From: Straminergon stramineum
Taxonomy: Eukaryota; Streptophyta; Bryopsida; Hypnales; Calliergonaceae
Assembly (NCBI GenBank): GCA_963920665.1
Contig: OY987271.1
Span: 19,099,350-19,163,349 of the forward strand
DNA: 64,000 nucleotides
Direction: 5' to 3'
In this document: piece by piece, positions 36,273 to 48,430 of the stretch
Layout: every line of letters starts with the position of its first letter
How positions within the stretch are numbered: the first letter of the stretch is position 1
Notes under the pieces: generated by a model
Told to the model about the DNA's origin: nothing
The model's input: only the letters and a program-made list of their open reading frames with translations
Database searches by the model: none
Translations under genes and position numbers: made by a program

Positions 36273-38532
36273 TTAAAGGATATTTCACTCCTAAACTCCT
36301 ATAGTCTCTTCACAAAACAAAATGAATTTTGGAAGGCTTCTATAGTTTCAATTTTTTTTGTGAATTTCTTAAACTTCTTATGAAGATAGGAAAATACATC
36401 AACTTTTGGGAAGTATAATTTTATTTCAATCAATGCCCCAAAGCAAAAGTCTTGCCACCTTTAGTCCTCAATTGGGTTTGTTGAGCAACACAGAAAAATC
36501 ACAAAAATTCAAAATTTTATTCCTCACAAAAAATACTCTTGTCTACATAGATGAATTTGATTCATTTTGTTTGGACTAGTAATGAGGAACTTATGGACAA
36601 TCTTGTTTTGTGGAAAATCTAAGCATCTTCTTGAAAATTCACTTATAGGATGCATTTTTTATTGTAATTTAAAAAAAAATCAGAATAATTATTTGATATG
36701 GTTAAATTCACTTGCTAGAACAATCTCACCATTGGAATTCACATGTTTCAATTTGAACTTAGAGCTATTGATAATTTAGTTTTTTGTTCAATTTTGGATC
36801 TACTTCTACATAACAATTTTTAAAGAATGAAATTCAAGTATTTTTTTTTTTTAAATCCTAAAGCTCCAACTCAATTTTTCAATATAAAATATTAGAAATC
36901 CAACATGTGTAGAGCTAAAAATTTAAGACAAGAAGAAGATTCATTGACGCGCCCCTTAGTGACACTTACCACCTTAAGTTCACTTTCCAATGCTTTCTAA
37001 GCACTTAACACTTTAGTGGCACCAAGGATCACGCTCTGCTAACATTGCACATGCCACGCACATCCAATGTTAGTCCCCAATTGCAACTCTTTGTGCTAAG
37101 CCCCAGTCACCCAGACTACTAGCACTTACACACCCATTATGACACCGGGGCATGTTACCAAGTAACATGGGGCAAGACTTCTATCTTATTGTGCAAGGAC
37201 CCATGGTAGCACTACTCACCATGGTCCTAACCGCCCTTGCGTGTCATCCCAACTCCATACTAGGCTCATGGTGTATTTGCTACTTTCTACTTCGTCACTA
37301 ACCGGGACTCACAATTCGGGACTCCTCAACATAGCTTAGTAAGGAGTGGGACTCCACTCAACCGATGCCATGGAACACACACAAGTGTCCCATGGTGCCT
37401 TGGAGTGGTGGTGAACCCACACCACCAACTTTGAGTCACCGGGACTCACCAAGGCTCTAAGAGGGAGTGAGGAGGGAGACCAACCCCTCCTATAGTACTC
37501 TCTGTGAGATTCAATAGCCTCCCCCCTTGTATGTCAAAGGGGACTCCCAAACCCACTTTGGTTTTGGAAGACCACCCCATTTCTCCCGATTCGCCCTTGT
37601 TTGGGATTCCTAAACTTCCACCCGGCATAACTTTGCGGTCCGGGATCCAAATCTCACATGCGAGGCCATTTTCAACATCTATTCAACGAGTAGATGCCTA
37701 TGGACTACTCACTTGCCCCATTTGAATAAGTCCTCGCAAAGTTATTGCCCTCCAAAGATTCGGGTTCACTAGGAGAGGTGTCACGCCTTCACCACGGCGC
37801 TTCTCTTGGCCATAACTTGAGGCTCCTATCTTAGAACCTTGTAATGCTTGTCAATCTAGCATCCTTGTGTTCTTAGCTTTCCAAAGATATGCTACATGAC
37901 ATACTTCATGGAGAGATTCCTCATGAACCTCTCCCTCCTAGCCCTTAAGTGTCCCGGCACCACCGGGACACCCCCACCTTTGAACGCTCATAACTTTTGA
38001 CTCACAAGTCAAAATCATGCGTTCTTTGGATGGCTAGAAGCATCTCCTCGAGAAATTTCTAAGTATGTGTTACACGCCCCCAAATTCGTCCGGATCAGAG
38101 TGCTACCACGCTCTGATTGTTTGGTACTCCTAGTCCCCTTCACCTCATCTCTTGCAAGGCTTGGGGAGTCACCCCCAATGTCCCCCTTGCTCACCAAGGT
38201 GGCACGGGCACACCTCGTGATGAGGGTCGTGACATTCAAAGACTTACTATCCACTCAAAAGATAGACAGTCAAGCCAATTCAAAAGTCAATTACAATCTA
38301 TGAAGGTATAGTGGAAAACAATTGGATTTATTCATTTCAAATGCAAATATCTTGCAATCCACGCAATCAAAGTTTTTGAATTTTCTTCTACATATTATTA
38401 TATTATTCTAGTGCAAGATACTATAGTTAGATATGCAAAAAAACAAATTTTAAAGTTTTTTGCACTTTGCAATAGAAATGGTAATTTTGAGTGTTTTTTT
38501 AAGAAAAAATGCCTTGGGAGTTTAGAAGTTAA
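36273..38532 (+). mobile_element. TTAA-family element, subfamily B, split by a solo LTR
   Basis: From about 36345 to 36938 and again from 38234 to 38532 this aligns with the subfamily B copy at 60760-62235. Shared stretches include 'ggactaataatgagga' (here 'ggactagtaatgaggaa'), 'aatctaagcatcttcttg' and 'tttgcaatagaaatg'. The right end is degenerate: 'ttggGAGTTTAGAAG' then TTAA at 38529. The left end is badly decayed and placed only approximately. It is interrupted by the solo LTR at 36944-38233. Confidence 0.55.
36944..38233 (+). mobile_element. Solo LTR (copy C1) with perfect 5-bp target duplication
   Basis: The 1290-base block is flanked by ATTCA at 36939-36943 and 38234-38238. It begins TTGACGCGCCCCTTAGTGAC and ends GATGAGGGTCGTGAC. 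Two other copies lie at 39194-42554 and 52284-53561 in the opposite orientation. The family consensus ends (TGTCACRCCCCTTAG ... GAGGGTYGTGACA) are of the TGTCAC...GTGACA kind typical of plant Ty3/Gypsy LTRs. No internal retroelement region adjoins it, so it is a recombination product (solo LTR). The undisturbed target is visible at 61437-61441 inside a related element. It is markedly more GC-rich than its surroundings. Confidence 0.8.
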
Positions 38533-39188
38533 AAGACGAGGTATGAAGCAATGTGAATATGCTAAAATACTCTACAAAATTTGCATGGCCATGTAATATC
38601 CTTAAAATATTCTTAGAGTATTCTCTAAATGTTTTTTGAAGAGACTATTTGGAACTACTTGTCATTGTAAGTGCTCCATTATTTATACATCATGGATTTA
38701 ACAAACCCCTCTCATTATGTTCACATGGTTTTTAAAACTTTTGCATAGTGCTTTCTCTAAGTTTAGAGTATAATTTTGGATTTGAACTCCAATTATAAAT
38801 AAATTTTTAGAGCCCAAATTTAACTTACCTTCTTATTTTTTAATTGTTAGATTAGTTGTGTTTCTTAAAAATTGATTATCTTGCATTATTAAGACCTGAT
38901 ATTTTGCTAAAAAAAACACAATCATTTCTTTTGACTCAATTATAGGCAATAAAGTTCTTAAATATATCCCACATTGATTGTTTATCCCACATTAATTGCC
39001 TCTCTTATATTAGAAAGTGGTTTTCTTCCCTTAAATTGCAAGCATTGCATGGTTTGTGGAGCTTTGAGATTGACACATTTTCTAGTTTGCATGCTAAAGT
39101 CAATACAAATTGTTTTCAAAAATGTGAAATTTTATTGATTTCAAAATAAATGTAGAAACAATTTTTTTCACTTTAATTGAAGTTTTAG
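38533..39188. other. AT-rich intergenic DNA, no gene seen
   Basis: Nothing recognisable. The stretch lies between a TTAA element and the next solo LTR. Confidence 0.5.
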
Positions 39189-39430
39189 CAATGTATTACA
39201 AGAATCTTTTTAAAGCATGTTTGTGCCACCTTGATGAGTTCAAAAGACATTAAAGGTGATTTTTTAAGCCTCACAAGAGACCAAGTGAAAAAATTGAGGA
39301 GTCATGAGCAAACATGGGGGTGGTGAGAGCACACATCCATAAGTCTAAAGAATGCGAAGATCCAAGTTGTAGGACATAGAAATAGAGGTTTGGCAAAGAT
39401 CCCTTTGTCCAAATAGGCCATATTGCAAAG

Positions 39431-39999
39431 TTAATCCCTAAAGGGCCAAGTGTCCATTCAATGTATGCAAGAAATCTTGGGTAGGCTCCTATGAAGTCAT
39501 TTTTAGTTGGATGTGTATGAAATTTGGACATAATGTGTAACTATGTATACCCTTCCTAAAAATCTAATTTTTTTATCAGGTCCCTGGATAAAAAATTATG
39601 TTGCCCTAAACTTTGAGGACATCTCGGGCAACGTGTGCAAAATTTTTCCTATGATTTTGAAATTTGGTGGGTATGTAGCTTACATGATCCAAGATGCAAA
39701 TGTCAAAAAAAATAACCCTATTTAGTGTAAGAATCTCATTCTAGAAGGAGTTAAAGTTTGCAAGCCATGTTGGGCAATGTTGGAAAAAAACTTTTTCACC
39801 TAACTTCAAACGTTATAATCTTTCAATCCATGCAGTCAAAGTTTCTCAAATTTTTTCCACATGTTAGCAAAGAATTCCAATTCCAATTTGTATGGTTTAA
39901 TTTTGAAGAAAAAAAATTCATTTTTTTTCTTGTTGCCATACGAAGTGGCAATTTTTGACAATTTCTACCCAAAATGTATCTCGGTCCTTTAGGGGTTAA
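39431..39999 (+). mobile_element. Nested TTAA-family element (569 bp)
   Basis: Left end TTAA-TCCCTAAAGGGCC, right end GGTCCTTTAGGGG-TTAA, with intact TTAA on both sides. It sits inside LTR C3. In LTR copy C2 the matching place holds a single TTAA at 52651-52654 with no insertion. Its interior resembles a shortened subfamily B. Confidence 0.75.
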
Positions 40000-40550
40000 T
40001 GGGACAAGGTTTTCAAAATGCTAAGGTTCACAAAGATATTAGCTTTGAGCTAAGGGTGAAGGGCAAGCAAAGAGAGTAGAGTTTGAAAGAACTCCTCCTC
40101 ATGAGGGAACTTGTAACTTTGGAAGGCCATAACTTACTCAATACTTGTTGCATTTTAGAAAATAAATTATCCAAAGTGATATGCAATAAGAGTACATCCA
40201 AGAATGGTCTCGCACTTTGATTTTGAAGTCTAAAACTAAAAGTTATATCAATAAGAAGATCTAGACTTTCTTTGGGTTCAGTTTTGAAACTAAGGGATGG
40301 AATTGAGTGGTCTTCCAAGAAAGAAATATGTCTTCCATATCTTGGATATCTATAAAAAGGGGGCTTGCAAAATCTTGAGAGAATACTATAAAGCGGGATG
40401 GCCTTCCTCTTCACTCTTGAATGGTGAGCCTTAGTAGCCATGAATGATGAGATTGGTGATGGAGCCTTACAGTTGTCTTCATATTATCATACAATGTTTT
40501 TAGGCACTCCTTCATACCGATTGGATGGCATCCCATTCTACCCTAGGTTA

Positions 40551-40712
40551 ACTAGAAGAAATTTGTGTTTGCTTCAACAAAATCTATATGATGTGTTTGT
40601 TGAAGCAAATGTAGGATCTGCATTGAAAAACATAGAAAAATGCAAATTTTGCATTTGCCTCAACAAACACATCATATAGATTTTGTTGAGGCAAACACAA
40701 ATTTCTTCTAGT
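40551..40712. repeat. Near-perfect 61-base inverted repeat (hairpin)
   Basis: Arms at 40551-40611 and 40652-40712 differ at only 2 of 61 positions, with a 40-base loop. Both differences become G:U pairs in a minus-strand transcript, so an RNA made in that direction would pair along the whole arm. It lies inside LTR C3 and directly precedes the TTAA element at 40722. It could be a young MITE, or a hairpin precursor able to give small RNAs. No target duplication is clear. Confidence 0.75.
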
Positions 40713-40721
40713 AGTTGTATC

Positions 40722-41974
40722 TTAACCCCTAAAGGACTAGCATGCATTTTTTGTCAACATAGAAATTTTAGGCAAGTACATTTGATTGGAGATGTGCATA
40801 TCTAAATAGGTGGGGACAAGGAATACCTTTCATGTGCACAAAATTTCATAACATTTGGAATTATGAGTCAAAACTTATGGCTTAATATGTTATTTTTTTT
40901 TATAAATTGATAGTCCATGCAAATAAAAAATATTCATTTTTTACAAAAACAAAAATTTGAAATTGCTTTTCAAGAGGCATAAATATGTGGAAAGCTTTGA
41001 ATCATTCTAAGAATGAATTACCATCTTTGTAACTTTTAACTCCTAAATGAATTTTACTATGTTCTCACCTAAAACGCTCCCAAATTGTCATCTCTAGTAC
41101 ATATACCAAATTTTAGGAAAAAACATTTTTGGACACATGTAACCATAGGATCTTGTAGTACACTGGTTTGAAAAAATGTGTAAAAAATTCCAGAAATTTC
41201 CATTGTGTTGCAAGATATTAGCATTTGAAGTGACAAAAGCCCTTATTTTTGCCCTACAAAAAATCTAGTAGCTACACTTCACAAGATCACGTTTATGTGA
41301 ATTTTTTTCTAAAATGGAGGTACTTATTTGGATTCATTCTTCGAGCCAAGTTGCCTACATGCTTGAAAAAATTCAGATCATTTGGAATTGTACAACATAT
41401 AGGAAAAATAGTGAGTAGAAAAGAACTAGAGAATGATTCAAATTACTAAATTGTTAAAAATTTAATTATGGAATTGGAAGATGCCAATTTCAATGGTTGT
41501 AATGTTGTAATTAACAATCCACATCCTATGATTTTATTTTTTTTCTAGAAATATTGAAAATAGAGTTAAATAAAGGACTTCAAAGTTTATTTTAGAGCTC
41601 TTTAGAAAATCCATAACTGCCCACAAACTTAAACTCCTCATAATTTTCATCTCATCAATCAAAATGGAATAATTCAAAGCTTTTCCCATATATACAACTC
41701 TAGAAAACCAACTTCGAATTTTTATTTCTTAAAAAAGTGATTTTTTAAAGAATTTTTTTGGGGCTGCATGGGTTACCCACTAAGCAATGAAAATGACATA
41801 TCATACAATAACTTTTGAATCATGTAATCAAAAATTACGAAATTTTTTGAGCCTTAAAGCTACTCCTTGGACACATGTTATGTGAAAAAGAAAAAGAAAA
41901 AGACTCCATTTGTAGTGAGCTACCCCAAATTGCTATGTTGCCAAAAAAATGCAGTTGGGGCATTTAGGGGTTAA
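40722..41974. mobile_element. Nested TTAA-family element (1253 bp), subfamily A-like composite
   Basis: Left end TTAA-CCCCTAAAGGACT, right end CATTTAGGGG-TTAA. The first ~350 bases follow subfamily A in forward orientation. From about 41065 to 41974 the sequence follows subfamily A in reverse ('acgctcccaaattgtcatct' near the junction, 'ttgctatgttgcc' near the right end). It looks like two elements joined tail to tail and mobilised or trapped as one. No transposase ORF. Confidence 0.65.
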
Positions 41975-42161
41975 GTCTATATTAGTGAGCCTAAATGTGA
42001 ATCATAAGATGATCAAGTGAGGTTACTTGGACCTAGTGGGGATTTGGATATTGTTCAAAGGTGGTTAGTGTTGGTGAAGAGTAGTGCCGCCACCTAGCAC
42101 TTGGATATAAATAGAAATTTTGTTCCATATAATGAAATGATATGATGATGTCTTGTGGGAG

Positions 42162-42395
42162 TTAACCCTTGAAGGGCCTAAAAGCCCCTTGTAACCGTAT
42201 AGTGTATTATGAATTTGGTGATATTTGATAAAAAAAGAAACATTGACCAAATGTTTTTCAGTACAAAGTAAAGTAATCATAATGATAGTACATAAATAAC
42301 ATTGTATCACAATTCATATATTAAACCACAATTGAAGAGTTATAAGGCTAAATACAAGTTGTATAGAGGGACCCTAAGGGACCCTTCAAGGATTT
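42162..42395. mobile_element. Nested short TTAA-family element (~234 bp)
   Basis: It opens with TTAA-CCCTTGAAGGGCC after 'gggag' and closes with GACCCTTCAAGG followed by a mutated TTAA ('atttag'). LTR copy C2 has the uninterrupted sequence 'gggagttaagtg' at about 53365-53376. This comparison gives the empty site directly. Confidence 0.65.
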
Positions 42396-42559
42396 AGTGC
42401 TAAGAGTCATAGAGAATGGGGATTCCACAACTAGAGTTGGAGAATGGCATCTATATTATTGAAAGATTTTGACCCTTGGTGTCATTAGAAGTAAAGTGCT
42501 AGTAAAACAATTTGAATGAGCTTGAAGAGTTAAGTGTCATTGAGGGGTGTGACACAATG

Positions 42560-44013
42560 TGTTGTTGAACTTATTGTTTTTAACGATATCATGGAGGTGA
42601 GAAAAATACCCATTCCTTCTATTCCATCTTATACTGGTTCTAAAAAATTATGCATATGTATGTCTAACCCTTTGACTCCTTTTGATGTGAATTATAGCCA
42701 AGGGTTTAGTCTTATGCTTGACCCTCTCACTCTATCTACTTTTTATTTTATTATAAGGAATAAAGCATTTTTGAAACCTTTTCAATAAATAAGTAATTTA
42801 GCGCTAGGATTTAGATTGGCAATATCCCTACTTTCTATCAACAAACATAAAATTCAAACAATGCAAAGAATTTTGAATCCATCTTACTTTAAATATGTTC
42901 AAAACAATATTTCAAAAATTTTAGAACATGTAATTTTCTTAATGTACACTTGATCCACACACCTCAAGAAAGCCGCGTTTTAGTTGTACTATTCAACAAG
43001 ATGTAGTTACAATTTTAACAAATTTATTATTTGGAGTAGAATATACTTCAATTTGAATTCATAACAAATATAATAAGACTTTGGGAAATTAGAATGCATT
43101 CAAAAAATCACTTTCACTCTAGAATATTTAATATTTTTTGCATTGGAAAATCTAATGCTATAAAGAACATCAAATTAGACTAGAAATATCCTTTACATGA
43201 GGGATAATCTTCAAAAATACTATTTGGTAGCATTTCTAATCCATCAACAAATCTTAGGTTGCACCCTTGAATTTATAAATGGACAAATTAATAATTCATG
43301 CAATGATCCTTCTTCAAATTTTTTCCACTTCCAAATTAGTAATTTTTGGAGGTGCCAACATCCCCCAAAATCTTCAACAATATCATTCTTTTCTATAATT
43401 ATATGGTGTGCTAAAAATCATAGTTTAGTTTTAGTTTTTGCACATTAGGAGATTTGAAATTAGTTGAGAGTGTGTATGGTTGGGGATCAAATACCATTGC
43501 TATCCTATGGCCTATTCGCTAATTATTTATTTGAAAATATTCACCATAATATTCAATGGAGATTTGAGGTAGATATACCAATATTATTAAAAATATGATG
43601 CATTCAATAGATCTAAATCATTTTGTATCTTGATAGTACACTAGTAAGTATATGGGTGTACAACAATGGTATCAAATTCCCTATCTTGAAGTAAAAAGAA
43701 TAGGTAGCAAATTTAAGAGGAATACCTTAATCCCAAAGGACTATTATAAATAGGATGGAAATTACTTATATATTAATAAATACATAATTAATATGATATA
43801 CATATATTATAAAATTATGAAAAAATGTATATTAAGTAAAAAAATCTTCCTATAAGAAGAGACAAACTTTATTGAACATGTGGGGCAACTTTAAAAAGAC
43901 TGATTTTTTCTAACTTTGCACATTATTTTTCTAACTTTAAACATTGTTTAGGGGGGTCAATTTTTTTCTACATATTCAAAATGTATGTCTCTAGATTTTT
44001 TTAGTTTGGATCT
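42560..44013. other. AT-rich intergenic DNA, no gene seen
   Basis: No feature is supported between LTR C3 and the next TTAA element. Confidence 0.5.
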
Positions 44014-44943
44014 TTAACCCACAAAGGACCAAGGCTATTTTTCTGTCTAAAACCACTCAAAACTACCATTTCTGCTGCATTCACCCCAAAAAAATCCTGA
44101 AGAATACTTTTTGAAACTCTAACCATAAGCTATTGTACTTTACTTGTCTCAGACCATATGGTAAAAATTTCATGAATTTTGACAGCATAGATTGAGAGAT
44201 ATTAGCATTCAAAGTTGGAAAAAGAAGATTTTTTGAACACTGGCCTACAATTTCAGACGACTTTGACCACCTTTTGTTGAAATTATTTGCACTATGGACT
44301 TTGAATTAAAAATTTTTTGTCTTGAAGAATTGATTTGATATTCTAGGAAAAAAATTTCAAAAGAAAAACTCGTGATTTTCATTCTCTAAAAAATTGTTAA
44401 GTAGAAGTAGATCCAAGATTACATGAAAAACTAAATCGTTAATAGCTCTAAGATGGGATTGAAACACTATAATCCTAGCGGTGAGATTGTTCTAGAAAAC
44501 AAACTTAACCTTATCAAACAACTTTTTTTTTAAATTGTGAAAATTGCATGAAAAAATGAGTCTTGTAAGTTATTTTTTCAAGAAGATGCTCATATTGCCC
44601 AAAAAACAAGATTGTTCATAACTTTCACATCACTTATCCAAATGTAATGAATCAAAGTTTCAAATGTAGATAAAAATATAATCTATGAGAAAAAAAATTC
44701 ATAATTTTTTTTCCTAAGTTTTTGTGGATTTATTTTTCTGCCCAGTGACGTGTAAATTATGTTTAAGAGGGCATAACTTTTACTCCTAGGCACCAATTGA
44801 AATAAAAATTATATTTCCACAAAGCTAATCAGTTTTTCTATCTTGTGGGAAAGTTTCAAAAAAATCACTAAAAATTGAGGTCATAGGAACCTGCCCAAAA
44901 TCCATTTTGTCTCCGAAGGGAACAATGGTCCTTTAGGGGTTAA
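44014..44943 (-). mobile_element. TTAA-family element, subfamily B (930 bp)
   Basis: Left end TTAA-CCCACAAAGGACC, right end GGTCCTTTAGGGG-TTAA. In reverse orientation it matches the start of the copy at 60760: after the end come 'ggaccattgt', 'gggcaggttcctat', 'tttttagtgat' and 'caaaagttatg'-like stretches. No coding capacity. Confidence 0.75.
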
Positions 44944-47080
44944 AAAAAAGTCCTCAATGATATAAAAAATCAATCAAAAAAGTGGCTTGCATATTGTTGG
45001 TTACTTTGACCACTTCATATTGTAGTGTGTTTTAGAGTAAGGTAGATCCCTTATTTGCTTCAAAAATTTGCATGAGTGTATCTAATAGATTCATAAATCA
45101 ATGTTGTAGAAAATCAATTTTGATTAGAGCAAAAATCAAAAGAAGTCTGAAACTTGTTTGCCCAAGTAAACAAGGTTGGAAATAAACTTTTTCTCACTTC
45201 AACATTATAATCTAGCAATTCACGCAATCAAATGCCTTGGATTGAAAAAAAATTCTTCCACACTTTGTAAAGTTGAAGTTAAGAATTTTTTTCCAATTAT
45301 GGTCAATGCACCTAAAAGTGAAAGTTTTTGACAATTTCTTTTCCAAAACCCCCGTGCACTTTAGGGGGTAAATATGATACTAATTTTTTTGGCATTGATG
45401 AGTTTTTTTAGATATTAAACTAGAAATACGAATAGGTTATTCCAACTTATATTAATATATAATGAATCCTAAACAATTTTAGCTCTTCTCCTCTAGTTTT
45501 GAGCTAATGAAATAAATGCAAAATATTTGTAATAAACATACAAATTTGAAAATTTCATGTTCAATTTCTTACGGTAGGCAATCTTAACGAGAATGATGAA
45601 GCTCTTTACACCCAAAAACATATAGATTATGAATGACACATGATTTATTCATCTAATTATATAAACACTCTTACTTCCAAATTGTAGCAATGCCATCCTA
45701 TACTAGAAAAATAGTTGCTTTGGGATAATTTCATTCATTCAAAAGTGAAATATATTCTCATTTTTTCATAGTGTTTTTGTGGTTTAGTCTCTAAAACCTA
45801 TATTGTTTCTATATGGTCAAAATATCATTTTTGAGCATAATTAACCCTTTGGAGGACTAAGTCATAGAGAAGCATAGAAATATTGTGAAAAGAAGGAAAT
45901 CTTCGACGCATTGAGTTCAAAATAAGAAGAACGCATGAGATAAATGAATCTTATGATTTGCACAAGATGCGTCATAGAGGTATTTGAGGGCAACTTCCAA
46001 CATGAATTGTTTTACCAATTTGGAGATTATAAGGTTTGACTATGGATTGAAGGCTATTGACTAATATGGGCAGGGTCTTACAAGCACGTCTTCCTGCATA
46101 TTCAATGCACATTAGAGGTCAATTTAATTGTTTTTTAAAACACACACCATAGCAAACGATTTCTACTATTGTACTAATCTCTTAGATCATGGAAACAATG
46201 AATGGTTAGGGAGGTGGACATCTTGCAATGACAATCACTCACTCATAGCTAAAGATGAAGGCAAGCTTGGATAGTCCTATGCTCAACAGTCAACATGTGA
46301 ATGGGGGAGAAAAAGTCTTGATAATTCGCCTGCCCTGTTGACTACCTAAAGAGTTGGACGTTGCCCCCACAAATGAGACAAGGAATGCCATGTTTAGGTT
46401 GCATCGGATCACATCAACAATGTTCTTAAAAAATAATAGATGTCAGTGAGGAATATGAAGAAGGGAATGGCCTTGGACATCAATGAAAAGAGCAAGGGAA
46501 TGTTGCACCACTTGTTCTTCTGTGGAGAAGGTAGAGCTACTCAAACATGCTTTGGCATGGTATATAGTTTATGTGCCTTGACATACAAAGAAGTGCACCA
46601 TAGATGAGTAGAAGGAGTACATGAAATACAAAACTTGTATTACACACAAAAATTGAGCATTGCATGTCAATAGCCCTATACAAAATATTAGCAGCATCAT
46701 GACAGATTTTTAGATCTACTTTTGCAAATGGTCTCTGTAGATTAGGTAATCTAACAAGCCAACACCGTAGTGTAGAGGTGTAGTTTGTGTTGGCATGACT
46801 AGAAGACTCGGTAACCAATGCTTTTGCTTGCAAACCCACTGGAAAGGTGGTCCACAAAGGTGGTGTTGGAAGTATACACGGCAATATTTCATGTGGAGAT
46901 GCCTATGTTGCATTATTTACATTGTTACAAAGTGGATCGTATTAGGAACAATGGCCTCAATGCTAGGCTGTAGTAGTGGCGAATGTAGCATCGTGGATTC
47001 TTGAGGACCAAGCCGTGGCGCGGTGACTGACATTGTACCAACGACACTTGACACAACACCTCACGCAACACCCAACACTT
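44944..47080. other. AT-rich intergenic DNA with partial TTAA-family ends
   Basis: About 45170-45369 resembles the right-hand end of subfamily B and closes with 'gcactttagggggtaaat', a decayed end without a visible partner. A lone left-end-like TTAA-CCCTTTGGAGGAC occurs at 45841. From about 46000 the composition is more mixed, but short ORFs on both strands show no recognisable domain. Confidence 0.4.
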
Positions 47081-47391
47081 TAATAAAACATGGTAAGAAA
47101 ACCCGCACCCAAATTTGAGTGTAGTTCTTTAGAAAACATTTTCGTGCATGTGTATGTAGTGGGCTGCTAGTTTCTTTTGCAATTTTTAGAATTTTGGGGC
47201 GTATAATATACTATTGAAAAGTTCTTTTCAATATCTTTCTAAGGGTATATTACATGCTCTAAAATTCTAAACATTGCAATTGGAATTCACAAAAGAAATT
47301 GATTGCATGCATTCTGGGCTTGCATAGAAATGTGGTTAAAATAATTGCATTTGATTTTGAGTGCAATTCTCTTTTACCATGTTTTGTTATA
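47081..47391. mobile_element. Imperfect inverted-repeat (foldback) element
   Basis: The ends read 'aaaacatggtaa' near 47086 and 'ttaccatgtttt' near 47374. Internal stretches also pair ('gaattttggggcgtataata' with 'tatattacatgctctaaaattc'). The centre at about 47212-47233 is a clean hairpin, TATTGAAAAG-TT-CTTTTCAATA. No coding capacity and no sure target duplication. Confidence 0.5.
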
Positions 47392-47792
47392 GTGCAATGG
47401 TAGCTACACATTGTTCATGCATATGGTGGGGTCGTACTTCGCACAAGCGATGATAGACATTGTTGTGCCTAGATTACTCTAGTCCACTGAAGCACTTGTC
47501 CATACATACTTCTTCCATTTCAAAATCCGTCTTCTGTATGCAAAGTTTGTCTAGGCATTGTCAAGCAACCCTCCATTATATATTGAAACGAGTTTGCAAA
47601 ATTCGCAACATCTATATTGTGCATATTGTTGGCTTCTACTGCATCATCATTGTTGCCTTTAGTAAGGACACCACCTTTGTCTCTAATCACAATGGCAGGA
47701 ACATGAGATGCTCGAGAAGATTGTGGGCAAATTGATTGCTCACTACTGATATTGTTTTGGCTTGGGGGCTCTAGGAAGTTAACAAAGTCGTA

Positions 47793-48430
47793 CTACAATT
47801 GCCTAGAGTCGTCATTGTCATCTTCTATATTTGAGATTGTATGAATAGATGTGGATGGAAAGAATGATTGGACAACAAGTAATGACGTAGGGCCTCTGTC
47901 TTTTATGTCTTGCGATGATGCTTGCCCTCCCTGCAGTCTTTCTATCAAGTCTTGCATTGCAAGCATTGACAAGTCCTGGTTGTCGAACTCATTGAGTAGC
48001 ACAAGGGGTTCAATTTCTCCGAAAGGAATGTGCAACTTTCTCCCATCGTCTAGCATTACAACATAAATGAGTTCCCTTCTTCCGCTCTGGATGTAAGCAA
48101 GTACAACCAATCCTGTCCATCTTCAATGGCATCACCTCATATGCCTAAATTAAGGAGTCTAGATAATAGTCACACATAAATAGGGGTACTTGCGGATGGA
48201 GGTAGGACATGCTAGGCTGTAGGGACGACATGCCAGTGATTACCTTGCCATGGTAATATACACGTTGAATCAGTGATAGGCAAGGTTGTCGTCTTTGTGG
48301 ATTGTTGCATGTTGGTTCCACCAGCAATTGCTAGCGGCTTCTTTGTGTGCTTAGAAGATGAGTCCTGAATGTACATGGGGAGTTTTCCTTGTGTCCTCCT
48401 CTCATCATCAACGCTACTGGTAACCAACTC
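47793..48430 (-). other. Overlapping minus-strand ORFs, possibly a decayed coding region
   Basis: Three frames are open in succession on the minus strand across about 640 bases (48427-48212, 48327-48145, 48110-47793). This is richer in open frame than the neighbouring AT-rich DNA. Translations such as 'VYYHGKVITGMSSLQPSMSY' and 'ELIYVVMLDDGRKLHIPFGE' look protein-like, but I do not recognise a family. A frameshifted old transposon or host gene relic is a guess. Confidence 0.25.

Larger units (their letters stand above)
39194..42554 (-). mobile_element. Solo LTR (copy C3) carrying three nested TTAA elements
   Basis: It is flanked by CAATG at 39189-39193 and 42555-42559. The right end reads GAGGGGTGTGACA. 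The total length is 3361 bases. Subtracting the nested elements at 39431-39999, 40722-41974 and 42162-42395 leaves about 1.3 kb, the size of the other two LTR copies. The LTR pieces align in order with 52284-53561, for example 'ttatcgatataac'-like and 'ggccataactt..ttaata' stretches and 'gagagtagtgcc' versus 'agagtagtgcc'. The LTR is therefore older than the three insertions. Confidence 0.75.

Noticed and set aside
36944..38233. GC-richer block with short ORFs considered as a gene
   Set aside because: It is present three times, is bounded by target duplications, and has LTR-type ends.
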